Shown here in pieces: positions 1 through 11,700 of a stretch of DNA of 64,000 nt. The position numbers were made by a program, and so were the translations under genes. Below the pieces are notes generated by a model that had not been told where the DNA came from, made no database searches, and saw nothing but the letters and a program-made list of their open reading frames with translations. The DNA is from Plasmopara viticola (lineage: Eukaryota; Oomycota; Peronosporomycetes; Peronosporales; Peronosporaceae): the NCBI GenBank assembly GCA_001695595.3, contig MBPM02000061.1, positions 124,001 through 188,000 of the forward strand, written 5' to 3'. The stretch's first letter is position 1. Every line of letters begins with the position of its first letter.

Positions 1-419
1 GAAGACGTGCAAGAAAATACAAAAAAGGTCTGGGTGACATCCGTTCACTGTCATAGTCATAGTAAGTAAAATGTGAACGCTACGCATATCGTATCTACAT
101 CCTATCTGTAATTTTTCGTTCACACTCAGTAATTAAGGCAGGGACTATGTCCATTTTGGTAACCTTTGGAATACGTCAGGATGCCAACGATGTAAATGCC
201 ACTAGGGCACTATGGGTCCCTTTCTTCTAAAGCTCCTTTTAAAGGGGTGCCAACTTTCACCTGCTAAAAACAAACGGCATGTGGTATCTAAGTGAAGACT
301 TAAAAAAAGGCTCAAGCAAGTATAAGATAGAGCCGATTTTTTTTTACCAAAACAAGCAGCTGGTGTTTAGTGGCGCGAAAGATTTTTTGGCTCATACAGA
401 CATCGGTTTGAAAAAGCCA

Positions 420-1245
420 TAGACGCACGTCAGTCCAGAGCTGAACCAAGTGATCGGCCCGTCAACGATAGAAGGAAGCCTACCTGCAGGCATAAAAAGT
501 CCTGTTCTTGTGCGTTAACGATCGTTGTGATTATCAAGAAAAGGTAATTGACTTCCGATAACTTTAGTATATGAGTAGCTAAAAATTTTGTACAAAGTGC
601 TTGTCCTACTTGTGAAACACCAAAAAGCAGAAGAGCAAATTATGCTTCAAACTTTTATTAATGATGATACGAAAGTTGTCGTAAGCATCGTACATGTCGA
701 ATCGTTGAGACTCCAACGCAAATACCGACACAGCATTTATAGCGTAGGTTTTAGGCAAATGCGGCTTAACTTGTGATACCAATTACAAATAACAAGCTTA
801 GATAGCTCTCGAAAAAATATGAAGCTTTGGATACAGTTGTTTGCGTTGATGACGCCGGCTTCCTAGGCAGATGCTTTGAGCTGCTGATATAAATTAATAC
901 AAGAATGCCGAGCACCCCAACCTCACCGGCAAAAAGATTGTCCATCGTGGTCGCTTCACATGTAGACGCTGTTAGGCAAATCCCGCGTCGGCTTTTGTAA
1001 ACTTATCGACGCCGCATTCTAACTTGGCCAGGAGAGCACGAAAACGTTTGTGCTAGGCACCACGGAGGAATAGCCACGACAAAAGTAGAGCAATACTTTG
1101 ATTCTGAGCATCGAGTGCTGAAAATTTTTGTTTATGGGAAGTACGTCGATTATTTTTTTCGCCTAGCGATGGAGCCTTTCGGCTGAGGGCCGATATGTGG
1201 TTTGTTGAGGTTTTGATTTTTCGGAGCTGGGGTACCTAGTGCATG
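420..1245 (+). repeat. diverged dispersed repeat, copy 1
   Basis: This stretch resembles 51,730-52,615 in the same orientation. Three anchors in the same order can be matched by eye: GCACGTCAGTCCAGAG near 424 (GCACGTCAGCCCAGAG near 51,739), TAGGCAGATGC near 863 (same 11-mer near 52,221), and a GTCG-CTTTTGTAAA block near 987 (52,326). A fourth weaker anchor is GGAGCTGGG near 1,215 (52,556). Short peptides such as HVSPEL and LGRC appear in both copies but are interrupted by stops, so the ancestor may have been coding. The family is not recognised. No gene is called in 1-420. Confidence 0.45.
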
Positions 1246-4200
1246 TCTTTTCAAAGACAATCAGGGTCGCTGGTATTACAATTCCTCAGCTCTTGAGAAT
1301 ACCCCATCATGTACCAGCCGAGAGTGAAATCTAAGCAAAGCTCCACGTCCCGCTTAAAAAAAATTATTTTCCAGATCAGTTATTAAAGATATGGCAAGCC
1401 CATCCGCAAGCTGAGAACGCTCTTGTTGCCACGATTAGGACCATTTTTTTGTGAAGTCGAGGGAATTTCTTACCTCGAAAATACTTGGAGGCTTGCAGCT
1501 CTACTTTAGCAAGACTCCACTTACACTTCTGTTCATGGTCATACCATTTTCGGCAATACCGCTTTTTCAGTCGTTAAGGTTGGAGGCGGTAAAACCATAA
1601 GTTTGGCTTGTCTTAAGATTCCGCAGATTGCAGCAAATGCAGTGCTCGAGAGAGCAAATATTGTGGACTTTGCTCGAGAGCATGTGTGGATGTGAAGTAC
1701 GGGCTTGCGATTGGTCTGTGCCTAGTATGAAAGGTGGCCTCTTTCGTTCACTTAACTTGATGTTGCTTGCGTCAGGCTCTCGAGTAGTTGCTAAGGGGGG
1801 CACTCGTCTTCTTTATCTCCTGAGATTGAGATCGACGGGTCATAGTCAACATCAGCTCTTCGATATATCTAATTTGAGCAGGAGGTGACCACGACGCAAA
1901 TCTTCACAATGAAGGACTTCGACGGCATAGTGTACTTACTGTGGGATCCCACAGTAAGTAGCAGATAGTAAAATTCATTTGTCAGAATGATCTTTGCATT
2001 TTATTTAGCTAGACCGTGTAGGTTTGTGAGACATGGCACAAGCGACAAAGATGATGACGAATAAATAGATAGTAACAAAGAGGAGGTTTAGCTTGTATAA
2101 TTTCAGGAAATGTTGAGTTTATATGCACGTATGTCAGACTAGCTGAAGGATTTACCACATCGTGTGACACAAGTCAAGCTCTATGTCAAATATCATAAGA
2201 AAGGCTGCGGCGGAGCTTGCAAAATGCACAAGATACTACTGCGTAGCGTCGTATCTAGTTATGCAAGATAGTACTAAAATAATATTTATCCCTCAATGAG
2301 GTTCAGCATACATTTAAAAGTGTAAGAACTGTATTAGGTACTAGCGATTACGACAATAGTAACTCACAGAGTCCAACAAACAACAATTTGCGAATCAAAT
2401 TGCCTACAAGTATAAAACAAAGCTCGGATACCTGACCTCAAGCTTTCTCTTAGCCAATTGTCACGGCAGCCATGCTACTTATTTCGGTAAGTCAATGGTA
2501 CCGCACCCTAGAGTCGTGTTCTTGTAATGCTTAAAAGTGTCAAGCAAGGTCAGGCACCGATTTGGTCATCGTGTTCCGTCAACTCAACCTTGTCACAAGA
2601 TCGGTAAATCTCTAATAGCGCAATTCATATCAAATCAACTGACGCGTGTGTCATAACAATATAGCAGGAGTTGTAATGGACAGTATAGTCGGCTTAGCCA
2701 AAAAATTATGTCAGCTCCTTATGCAAGAAGTTGACATGATACTTACTTCAAGAGAGGCAAGCAATAGGGTGGCTTTACGTCGTGCCGTGTCGGAAAAAAT
2801 TGTAGGCACAATTAAATGCAAAAGTACATCGGTTTTTGACGAAAGACGGGCTGCTAAGTCAACATTGAGAAAATCGTATGGTTTAGTACGAGAACAAATT
2901 CGGTAGGTATGTCTTCTTCTGTGAGCGCACATACAGATTGTGCCAACGAGTTATTTAATTGCCGAGTGTGGCTGTAGCATAAAAAAATTGCCGGTGCCAA
3001 CACGCTGACGGCGGTCCATTTATCTGAGACTAATGCTTGACGAGCCGAAGGACGTACAGGTATATGATCTTCGCTAACTGTTTCAGCATAATAGCTCATT
3101 TCGCAGCATTGATAAACATTGTGACATATTCACGCGCTGTCCCCCAATTGTATCGTTCGACAACACCGACTCTCAGAGTCTTCTTTTCTCGATCGAGATC
3201 CTTTTCGAATACAAACGTAAGTCGTGACGAAATGGCTTAGTATTTTAAGGGGTGGTCAAAATTAACATTTGTAATTGCGTGCAAAACCCAACATGTACCG
3301 CAAGCCCTAACAATCTTTTTCCGTGTCTTGTAAAGCAAGATGCAAATAAAGCATCGTGTTGTTGGGGTGTTGATTTCTTACAAGCATACCACCCTTTAAA
3401 TATATGATGTGCCTTGTCAAGGCCTTCGCTCAAGACAATTGACTTTAATCATGCTGTCTTGCGACACATTCGGGAACAGCGCTGCTATTTCGACAATGTC
3501 GATCGTGACTGGCATAGCAAGCATATGAGCCATTTCGACAAACTGGACGTTTAATTTCATTGCATTGATGAGAAGATCTCTGTACAGAGTAACGTTATGG
3601 TAACGCCCGAGTAAGCAATTTCAAATCTGCAGCGCTTGGGCTGTCACTTACAAGTCGTCTAAAGGTTGAAAATTCACGTCACTAATTTATCGAAATGGTA
3701 ATTGTATGATTACAGTGTCAGTACTCTCAAGCAATAATTAGTCGAGATTTACTTCCAGTAACCTTTTAGAGTAGACCACGACGTCGTCATTACAAAACTG
3801 ATAATCGAAAAAGTACTAATACCTTTTCTTGTCGCGCTTTCAGAATATATTGACCATATGTAGTTATTATAATCATGTTTCCCCTAGGTCTTGATTAATA
3901 GTATGACTTTATCGCACTAATTATCTATTTTGATGATAAAGCAGCACACTCAATTGCTGGTCTTTTTGTGTTTTATAATGGAACGGACATTTCGAATCCT
4001 TTCGACCATGGCAACACGCCTCTGCAATTCAGGACGGACCTGTATCCTCCAATGCTAATGACAGATCACTAATCAGCGTCACTCCTACTTTATGCTGCTT
4101 CCCTTTTCCGTAATTCAGTTTCTCACTTCTCTATATCCGGTGCTAAAATAATTAAAGAGCTCGATAGTTCAGCACGCGACAATAATGCTGCGTTTGTGTC

Positions 4201-4440
4201 ATCGTACGTGACTGCAACGAACATGTGATTTGCGTAAGTAGAACGAGAAAAGGCAAATAGAGGCATATAAAAGCTGTAGATATTACTGCTTCCATGCCAT
4301 TAAAGTAAGGAAATAAAAGCACTAAAAACACCAATCGGTAAAAGAAAAACAACGGCCACGCTGCGTAGGGTTGCACTCGTGCTAAGGAAAAAAGGTACCA
4401 CCAGTCTGAGCATTTAATACCATCGTATTAAACGATATTC
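1246..4440. other. AT-rich region without a recognisable gene
   Basis: Only short, overlapping frames of under 90 codons occur on both strands and none shows a known motif, signal peptide followed by a conserved domain, or splice-supported extension. Apart from the palindrome at 1,933-1,960 nothing could be named here. Confidence 0.5.
1933..1960. repeat. 28-bp perfect palindrome
   Basis: The two 14-base halves (TACTTACTGTGGGA and its exact reverse complement) meet at a central GGATCC-containing core without any spacer. The symmetry breaks at both flanking bases. Such a sequence could extrude as a cruciform, or be a hairpin or binding site left by a mobile element. No function is shown. Confidence 0.9.
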
Positions 4441-4660
4441 TCTGTCAGCAATGGATTCTTCACGCACTTGTGTTTGCTGCCTGGCTGCTCCCGTTGCAGT
4501 CATGTAGGAGGTAACGGTTATATCTTGGAACCGTGGCCGTAGACAAACCAAGCAGCATTTCTCCTTTGGCTTGGATAGTCGAACTAGCACCTCAGTGGAA
4601 GGGTATAGTGGCACGAGACCAAGGAAAGGGTCACGACTGTCTGGTGCTTGACGGTGAAAA
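4441..4660 (+). pseudogene. AA17-type LPMO relic A
   Basis: This plus-strand relic lies tail-to-tail with the intact AA17 gene at 4,884-5,870. A hydrophobic peptide ALVFAAWLLPLQS (about 4,462-4,500), resembling the end of a signal peptide, is followed in another frame by HVGGNGYILEPWP and a stop (4,501-4,542), which parallels the mature HGFIAEPAPTW start of the intact protein. In a third frame, WIVELAPQWKG (from 4,572) parallels WVVEIAPLWEG. At least two frameshifts and one stop separate the pieces, and the catalytic N-terminal region HGY has become NGY. The rest of the domain is not recognisable between 4,660 and 4,790. Homology is inferred by eye from the order and spacing of these pieces. 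Confidence 0.6.
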
Positions 4661-4883
4661 AGGGCTGCAGCAGAGGCTTTCTTCTACAATCAATTACATT
4701 CCTAGTATATTCCTTCCAATGCCTTCGCTAAGGGTTGATCACCTATGTAACCTTGTCTTTGCTTTTACGCACAACCAACAAATCTCGTAAAATGTATGGA
4801 AAGTTTACTTTATTATGTCGATTCTGGAACGAGATCCCCGAACAAGTACTCATCAACACACACAAATCAATCGTCGCTTCCTT

Positions 4884-5870
4884 CTAGTCGCGACGCTGGC
4901 CTTTACACTTGGAGCTGGGGGCCGGGACAGGGGTCATCTCGGGCGAGCCTCCCTCCTTTGGGGCATCGCCTCCCTCCTTTTTGTCGTCGCCTCCCTCCTT
5001 TTTGTCATCGCCTCCCTCCTGTTTGTTATCGCCTCCCTCCTGTTTGTTATCGCCTCCCTCCTTTTTGTCGTCGCCTCCCTCCTTTTTGTCATCGCCTCCC
5101 TCCTTTTTGGAACCGTCCCCCTCCTTTTTGGAGCCGTCCCCCTCCTTTTTGTCATCGCCTCCCTCCTTTTTGGAACCGTCCCCCTCCTTTTTGGAACCCC
5201 CCTCTGGGTTCTGCTGCGTGGGGTCGTCACCCCCTGGGGCCTGCTGCGTCGGGTCGTCACCCCCTTTGCCGCCACCCGTCCCCGGACCTGTCAATGGAAT
5301 ACAATTCTTGTAAGCCTGCCACAAGGCTTTCTTATCAAGACGCTGCAGGGCAAGCCAATAGAAGCGAAGCAAGCAGCCCCCTGCTGCGCAGGACGAGTAG
5401 TCGACGGGCTTGAACACACTAATGGTCTCTTTCGTCCCATCCCCGTAAGCCGATTGGCAATCGTCATTTTGGAGGACCATCTTGTCATCGAGCCAAATCT
5501 CGCACGGCCCCGCGTGCACGATACCACGAGAAAAGGTGGCAGCCCCATTCGAGGGCGGATCCACCGGAGTGCCCTTGGGGTCGGTGAACCCACACTCGTC
5601 ACCAAACGCGGGGTTACCGTCCATGAGCGTGCGAATGTCTTTAAAGTCATTCTTCGCTGCGAGCTCCTTGAACGTCGCCAGGAGGCCCTCGTCGCCTTTT
5701 GACTCATCCCACGCTCCTTCCCACAGAGGCGCAATCTCGACGACCCATTCACTACTCTCCTTATCCTTCCACGTAGGAGCAGGCTCGGCAATGAAACCGT
5801 GGGCGTCGGCGTCCTTGACGGTAGTGGCCACGACGGCGAGTAGAGCAAAGAAGGAGGTTGTAGACACCAT
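4884..5870 (-). CDS. secreted AA17-family lytic polysaccharide monooxygenase with acidic/lysine repeat tail
   Basis: A 328-residue secreted protein. The chosen start (5,870) gives a 23-residue signal peptide ending DADA, so mature residue 1 is His (HGFIAEPAPTW), the N-terminal copper ligand of an LPMO histidine brace. A second His occurs in GIVHAGPCEIW, and an FYW motif supplies a candidate axial Tyr. Even-numbered cysteines (DECGF, GPCEI, NDDCQ, SSCAAGGC, KNC) suggest disulfides. The sequence type matches AA17, the oomycete family shown to cleave pectin oxidatively during plant infection. After about residue 200 the catalytic domain gives way to a hydrophilic tail of 7-residue KKEGGDD/KKEGDGS repeats, then a Pro/Ser-rich end. 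An upstream in-frame ATG four codons earlier is possible but would spoil the signal peptide. No intron was seen. Three relics of the family lie within 4 kb. Confidence 0.88.
   Translation of the reverse strand: MVSTTSFFALLAVVATTVKDADAHGFIAEPAPTWKDKESSEWVVEIAPLWEGAWDESKGDEGLLATFKELAAKNDFKDIRTLMDGNPAFGDECGFTDPKGTPVDPPSNGAATFSRGIVHAGPCEIWLDDKMVLQNDDCQSAYGDGTKETISVFKPVDYSSCAAGGCLLRFYWLALQRLDKKALWQAYKNCIPLTGPGTGGGKGGDDPTQQAPGGDDPTQQNPEGGSKKEGDGSKKEGGDDKKEGDGSKKEGDGSKKEGGDDKKEGGDDKKEGGDNKQEGGDNKQEGGDDKKEGGDDKKEGGDAPKEGGSPEMTPVPAPSSKCKGQRRD
4958..5215. repeat. 21-bp minisatellite inside the AA17 gene
   Basis: About eleven imperfect 21-bp units, each containing CCTCCTTTTTG or CCTCCTGTTTG on the plus strand, encode the 7-residue K/E/G/D repeats of the LPMO tail on the minus strand. 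Because the unit is a multiple of three and lacks stops, several frames on both strands are open across it; these are shadows. Two unit types (ending GTCAT/GTCGT and GGAAC/GGAGC) are interleaved, which suggests unequal exchange or slippage. Confidence 0.9.
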
Positions 5871-7009
5871 TTTGTAGCACACCTGAACGTGGGAGCAGTC
5901 GAACCAACTTCAGTTGAAATGCGAGGCTGCCAATTGAAAAGTGATTGTACCATGAGGCCACGGGCAAATCGCAACGGGGGACGACCGTGACGTGAACACT
6001 GTATCGAGACGTAAAAGAGAGAGCTCCTGCGCTCTCTAGTGAGCAGCGCAACTCGCAATGGACAAGACAACACCCTTCTTTGGATGGGGCAATGTAAAGT
6101 CTGGCAAGTCTGGAAAGTGTTCCAACGTCTCTTTATTTGCGGATTTTTATCAAAAACATGGACTGGAGCTAGACTTTTACTTCCTTCCGACTCCAGCAAG
6201 ATTTGCGGGCTAGAAAGGGAGTTGGCACATTCTTACGCTGCTTGCTTTTGCGCCGAATGGACGTTTGAAAAGACCAATTTCACCTCAAGTGTTTAACCTA
6301 TCATTATTAGGTCACATTAATCACGAAACGGATAATTAGAGTATAAGTTTTGATCATTTGCACCTGCAAAATTGTAGTATATTTTCATCTAGAATGGAGA
6401 GTACATGTAATTTGTAAGTAATTGTCGATTGGACAAATCGACGATGGTATGATCGGTCAATATATTGCACGCTTTAATTGGTTATACAGAAGCGGAATGG
6501 GGAGATAAAAATTGGCTTTCTCATGACGTTGCATTAAAATAGCGAGTAACAGAAGAGGTGATTTGGTTTTTATGCAAAAAAATGTGTTACCAGTCTTTAC
6601 ATTTTTCATCGTATAAAATTATGCTAGTGCCTAGTGATTTGTACCTCACCTCGTACGCTTTTACTCGTTGTCGATTCGTCTTTTCCGTAACTTTTCTCCT
6701 CGTTTTTAGTGGCCGTCACTATATTTTACACTGTTCGAATCAATCCTTGATACTTCTGACGACTGAGCTGTGGTGATATGCGCTCATTTCTTACGTAGTT
6801 AGGACACCAAGTCAAAGATTAAGTCCGTCTTCAATTTCACAATGTAAGAACCAACTGCTATGATAAAGCAACTTGCAAATGCCAATGATGGTGACGTCGT
6901 TACAACGCTTAGAGGCGGTCGTGAGAAAAGAAAATTTAGTACACATACATCTTCTTCGATCTAAAGTCTGGGAGAGTTTAGTTGATTATCCGCTAAAAGT
7001 CAAAGCGGG
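5871..7009. other. AA17 upstream region and spacer
   Basis: The first few hundred bases must hold the promoter and 5' leader of the minus-strand AA17 gene; no certain core element could be fixed. The remainder is AT-rich and shows only short unsupported frames. Confidence 0.4.
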
Positions 7010-7462
7010 GCATTATTACCCTAGATTCCGATCGCACAGTGCAATAATTGCACGCTTGTTCGCGCGGCACACGCACTGGCAGTCATCATTCTGTAGCACC
7101 ATCTGATTGTCCACTTTAATCTCACACGGACCACCGGCGGTGGGTGGTCTGTGTTTTTACATTGTTCGCCGCATAGCGCAGTGTCTCCGTTAATTATCGT
7201 TCAAGTGTCCCATTGTTTCATGTCTTCAGCTCCGTACAAGACCTTTCTCCCCTTTGTCTTCTTCCCATTCACCCTTCCACTAAAATGCTCTTTCACCTAT
7301 CCAAGGTCTCGGCTGACTTAGACCAATGATTGATTTATATGGATGGTCGTGGGCCTGTGCATGACTGCCAATTGTGACCAGCATTTCGATAGCAGCGAAG
7401 AAAGACACTGTCAAAGTATTTGCAGTGACAAAGCGATAAGTTATTGCGCCAGATTGAGGCAA
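7010..7462 (-). pseudogene. AA17-type LPMO relic B
   Basis: Pieces appear in the order of the intact protein but in different frames. A hydrophobic stretch VSFFAAIEMLVTIGSHAQA resembling a signal peptide is followed by a His-containing start and SQPRPW (7,290-7,420). Next come NGDTALCGEQC about 7,170-7,210, compared with DGNPAFGDEC, and GGPCEIKVDNQMVLQNDDCQ about 7,075-7,135, compared with GPCEIWLDDKMVLQNDDCQ. The strong match in the last block identifies the family. Frameshifts, missing spacers and loss of the C-terminal third show that it is decayed. It has the same orientation as the intact gene about 1.2 kb away, so a tandem duplication is likely. Confidence 0.75.
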
Positions 7463-8519
7463 AATTCACACTTGTGGCGAACGAGGCAAATCACTAGACA
7501 TTGGCGCAGTGGGACTGAATGTAACAAGAAGCACCTCAATTTCTTTTCGGACACCAATACATCTCTCCATTTAAGCGGGAAGTGGTGTCGATTGACGACA
7601 AGCTGGATTTTCTCTTTAGGTGGCTTGGAATAGTTTCGACACTTTGTCCTCCGACTTGTATATGCATGCGCCTTATCAAATTTATTACAATAACGTCATG
7701 CAACCACAACAAGTCCCTTATATGCCTTTTTTGTATCAACATTCGCGCGACATTTTAAGTGCGTGGTGCTTAGACATCCGTTATATGCTTTGGTAGCGGC
7801 CCGTGCTGTGAATGTTGGAAGTACTAAAGCGTCACGGCTTCCAGGAGCTTAAAGTCCAAGAATTGCTTCCAATGACCATCTTATTGCAACACATCCTAGT
7901 GTGAGCAGAAAAAGATGTGTGTGCTTCCTACAACCCTAAGCTCAAAAAGATTATCATCCGACATTACACAATAATGTAAAGGTGTTATATTGTAATCGGG
8001 CATTTTTTGTACTGATATACATGTACCAGAATACATGTTGTGTACAGACATGGTATTATTACCAGATATTAAGTCCTGGAATATTGACGCGATAGAAATG
8101 CTCACAGAATGTTACCTTTTGAGCGTAAGAGCAAGCACACAGCTCACTCGGCACCACGAGGTGACAGGGCCACGAGCGCATGAAAGCCAAAGTATCGCTG
8201 CAATGACTACACGACGTATCTAGTACAACCACGTTTTACTGTTATTGACACATCGAGATTTTTTCCTTTGGTCCATTGCCACTACTCTAACACAAAAGAC
8301 ATAGTTTTCTGTAGTCTCCTCCTTTTCGTCACGACGGTGATCGTTGCATTATGCACGATAGGATATGTCTCATCAGAAAAAGACTTGTGTAAAGCGTCGT
8401 TCCTTTTCCAAATTCTGTTCGAATCGTCACTAGATTAAGCCTCTTGCTACTGCTTCATTCCACCAGCAGGGCTTTTTAAAGTGACACAGTTCTTGCTTAC
8501 CTACCACATCGAGACGCTC

Positions 8520-8760
8520 GGGGGGCAAGCCAGTAGAAGAAAAGATCGTTGCACATGACTGTCGACGGGCGTGTAAAGAGCGATAGCATTTTGCCACCTT
8601 TTGGACAAAAAGTCTTTTCCATTGTGGCTCAATCTCAACAACCTGAACGCTATTCTCCTTGCTCTTCCATGGATAGCAACGTAGCCGTGATTTTGTATGC
8701 AATTGTTGGAGTTGGTAACGGCGGCTTCCGCGGTGAGATAAACGTTCCAGAAATCATTTT
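8520..8760 (-). pseudogene. AA17-type LPMO relic C, internally deleted
   Basis: An HGYVA peptide (about 8,680-8,694) corresponds to the mature N-terminus with the first copper-ligand His. One frame over, PWKSKENSVQVVEIEPQWK follows, closely matching TWKDKESSEWVVEIAPLWEG in the intact protein. About 70 bases later the sequence jumps to TPVDS and FYWLAP, matching KPVDYSS and FYWLAL near the end of the domain. The middle of the domain, including the second His, is therefore deleted. It has the same strand as relic B and the intact gene, forming a decaying tandem array. Confidence 0.7.
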
Positions 8761-8769
8761 CTTTGTGTA

Positions 8770-11700
8770 AGTAGTCCATGTGAAATATATACAAGGCTGA
8801 GATTGAAAAAGAGATCGCAAACCTTTGAGGAAAAATAATAAATAATTCAACATTTTACTGTAAGACTTTGTTAGATGTCTATATATAATATCGTAGTCTT
8901 AATATTTCGAGTCGGAGGTCTAGCCTTTACACACAAAATTTTAACCCGCAATACAGTATTGTATTGTTGTATAAAACACAAAAAAATTAAATTAGCTATA
9001 CTTCTGATTCGTTCCTGAGATTTGCTGGAATTTTCCATTTGATCAGAGTCAGTAGAATTCAACAAGCTTGAAAAACATACGAATTTTACTTTTACTCGAG
9101 TTGACGAGCGTAACGAAAAAAGAAAAGCATGTTGCGACCGGTGCCGTGATGCTTCGGCTCCACGCGGTGGCGGTGTACTGTGTCTTTATTTCCGCGCTCA
9201 ACCGTCATTTTCCTTTTTCTTTGTGTTTTAGACTATGCGTCAAGAAAAGGTCACATGAGCAAAGTCAATTGCCAGATGAAACTCAAAAGTTTATCCTTAA
9301 TCCATTAACGAGATGTTCATACCAACGAATAGGAACCTTATATCTTAATCGAGTTATCAGACATGTATTTAAGATCCATATTGACGTGGTGTCTGCAAGG
9401 AAATTCTAGATCAGGTAGCATGCCCGCTAAACTATTTTAATGGGAATAATAAGCAAAAGTCAATTAGGGAATTCAACATGTATAAATTTCTGAGCATGCT
9501 TCCCGTGATAGTACCTCGCACATTATCCGCGACAATACTTGCGTCATGAGTTTTTTTGTATCGCGTTGTAATTGAACCAGCTTGCTGGACATATCTTGTC
9601 GTGTATGAATCAAATATCTAAATTATACAAAACCTATCACTCCTACAAGACTCTCAGCTGTACGCTTAGCCTGTTTAAAAGCTGCATACAAATTGATATG
9701 TTTTTCGGCTCATTGAACTTTATTTGTGGGCTCTGCTTGTAATCCAGTTTTCGCGGCCAAACGAGTAGTCTAGCCGAGTATGGTGATAGCAATGATCAGA
9801 AGTGTCTATAGGGACTTGTCGAAGAAGACTCTGACCTCATAGTATTTAATGAGTGAGAATATCCGATCTGCTGCATAAGGAACCACTTTGATACCGAGAA
9901 CGAGAATGCCCTCGGAGTTACGGTAAGTCTCGCCGCGTCTAGCCAGAAACATCTATATCCCAGCATCATGTGAAACTCTTTGCGCTCTTAGCTTAGACTG
10001 CAATTGGCATCTGATACAAGCGGCACTATAGCTGGCAACCATAAAGCCAAATATATTAATTGTCGTTGCCAAGAGTGCCGCAGCTCCAGAAAAATCTAGG
10101 TCTTGCTAAACAGATTCTTGAGACTTAGTCGCGCGATAGCCGCTTATTGGCAACCGAGACTATATCACTTTTCTCGAAACTGAAGTGGTAGCACTCAGTG
10201 CCCAAATCAGATTTTGACACAGCTAATGCCATGGCTAGGTCTGCGTATCCCGGCGCCCACTCTCTTGTCCATCTTAGAATACGGCTTCAGTGAGCTTCCA
10301 AAAGCCGACGCGTGACGAGCCTCACAGCTAATAACTGTGAAGCGACATTAAAACAGGTTCTTTATGCCGGTATCGCTGAGGCGCTCGGCGCTTATATATA
10401 TCATATAAGTGAGCAAACATCGCTTGAGCGGGCATCTGTCTGAGGAGCAAACGTCACCAACGCAAACAACTCTTTCCGTAGCTTAATAACCTTAGAGTTT
10501 AAAGAGATTGTGGTTTTAAAAAATATGACAAATTCATCGAAGTTTATTCGCGTAAGAGTTGCGATGACCACATAAGAACACTACATTTAAGGCGGTTTTC
10601 GCAACATTCGAACTAGCAAAGTTTGGAGTATGGATTGCAGCATTCTTCTGCTTTTAAAGCCTTTCGAGTACGGATTTATCACTCATCTATCGCTTAGCAC
10701 CAACAGCAGCATCATTCACTCTCAGACCAACTTAAAATCGTTTTCTTTGAGTGAGCCAGGGTTGCTTGTAGGCTCATCGCTGTTGCCTACGCTCGAAAGC
10801 GTCTAGTACTAGGTTAGAGCATTGATCATCACGGTCATTTCGACTTTTTCGGAAAGTGGCACCACAGTTTAAGCAAACCTCGACTTTCTTATCGAATCTA
10901 TATTATTGCTTGCGCCTTGCGTGCCTACGGACAAAGGAGCAAAATGCCAAAGAGCTTTTGAGTTGTTATAAGGTACGTTGGTACAATTTGTTCTATCTTT
11001 GAGGACTGCATACGCAAAGTGGCTTTGCAAGTGACTGTCTAGCTCCTAGCTCGGCCTTACAGATAAAAGAGTGCGAACGCCCACGCACCTGATTCTCTGT
11101 GACCATGGCCACTCTAAATAGTCATATGAATGGCTTGTTATTTCCCTCGAAAATGACAACCTTAACTTTCACTACGCAGTAGTGCAAACTCCAATATTCT
11201 TTAGAATCGAGCTGCTTAGCCCTAGAGCGTAAGATTAGCTCGTAGAGCTTGAATTTCGTGACACCTTTTAGCTGCTAAAAACCAGTGGGACTATGAATGT
11301 AGCCTCCTTCTTAAGCCCGTAAGGATTGATTTTTCTTTTGAGCAGCACAAATCGCGCGTCTAACGCATCGCACAATAAGTATACAGCCTTTGCGCGGGTT
11401 CTAATAGACGATTCACTCGCGTTAGCGTACAATTGATTACAAAAACCTACTAGATGAGGTGGGGACACTAAGCACCCTGCACAGGGAAGGCATGAAGGAA
11501 GATATGAGATCTAATGTCGAACTTCTATTCACTATTTCCAGCTTTTGGAATAGTATAAATGTGTTGAGTCCTACCTCTTAGTGGCTCAGCTTTATGCTTT
11601 TATAAACAACATGCCGTTCATTTCAGTCTTAAGATGGATAGATTCTTGTCGTGCCCAACATCTTTTACATCTCCAAAATCACGCAGTAAAGTCAGTGGAG

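Noticed and set aside
4152..4376. Small hydrophobic protein on the minus strand (74 codons)
   Set aside because: Hydrophobicity comes from AT-rich codons; no conserved pattern, neighbour or promoter supports it.
4796..5702. Long plus-strand frames across the AA17 gene (up to 295 codons)
   Set aside because: They are openings of the 21-bp repeat and its GC-rich surroundings. The minus frame has a signal peptide, histidine-brace motifs and family cysteines; the plus frames have none.
5291..6199. 302-codon minus-strand frame overlapping the AA17 gene
   Set aside because: It is a shifted reading of the same gene, with no motif and a start upstream of the real promoter.
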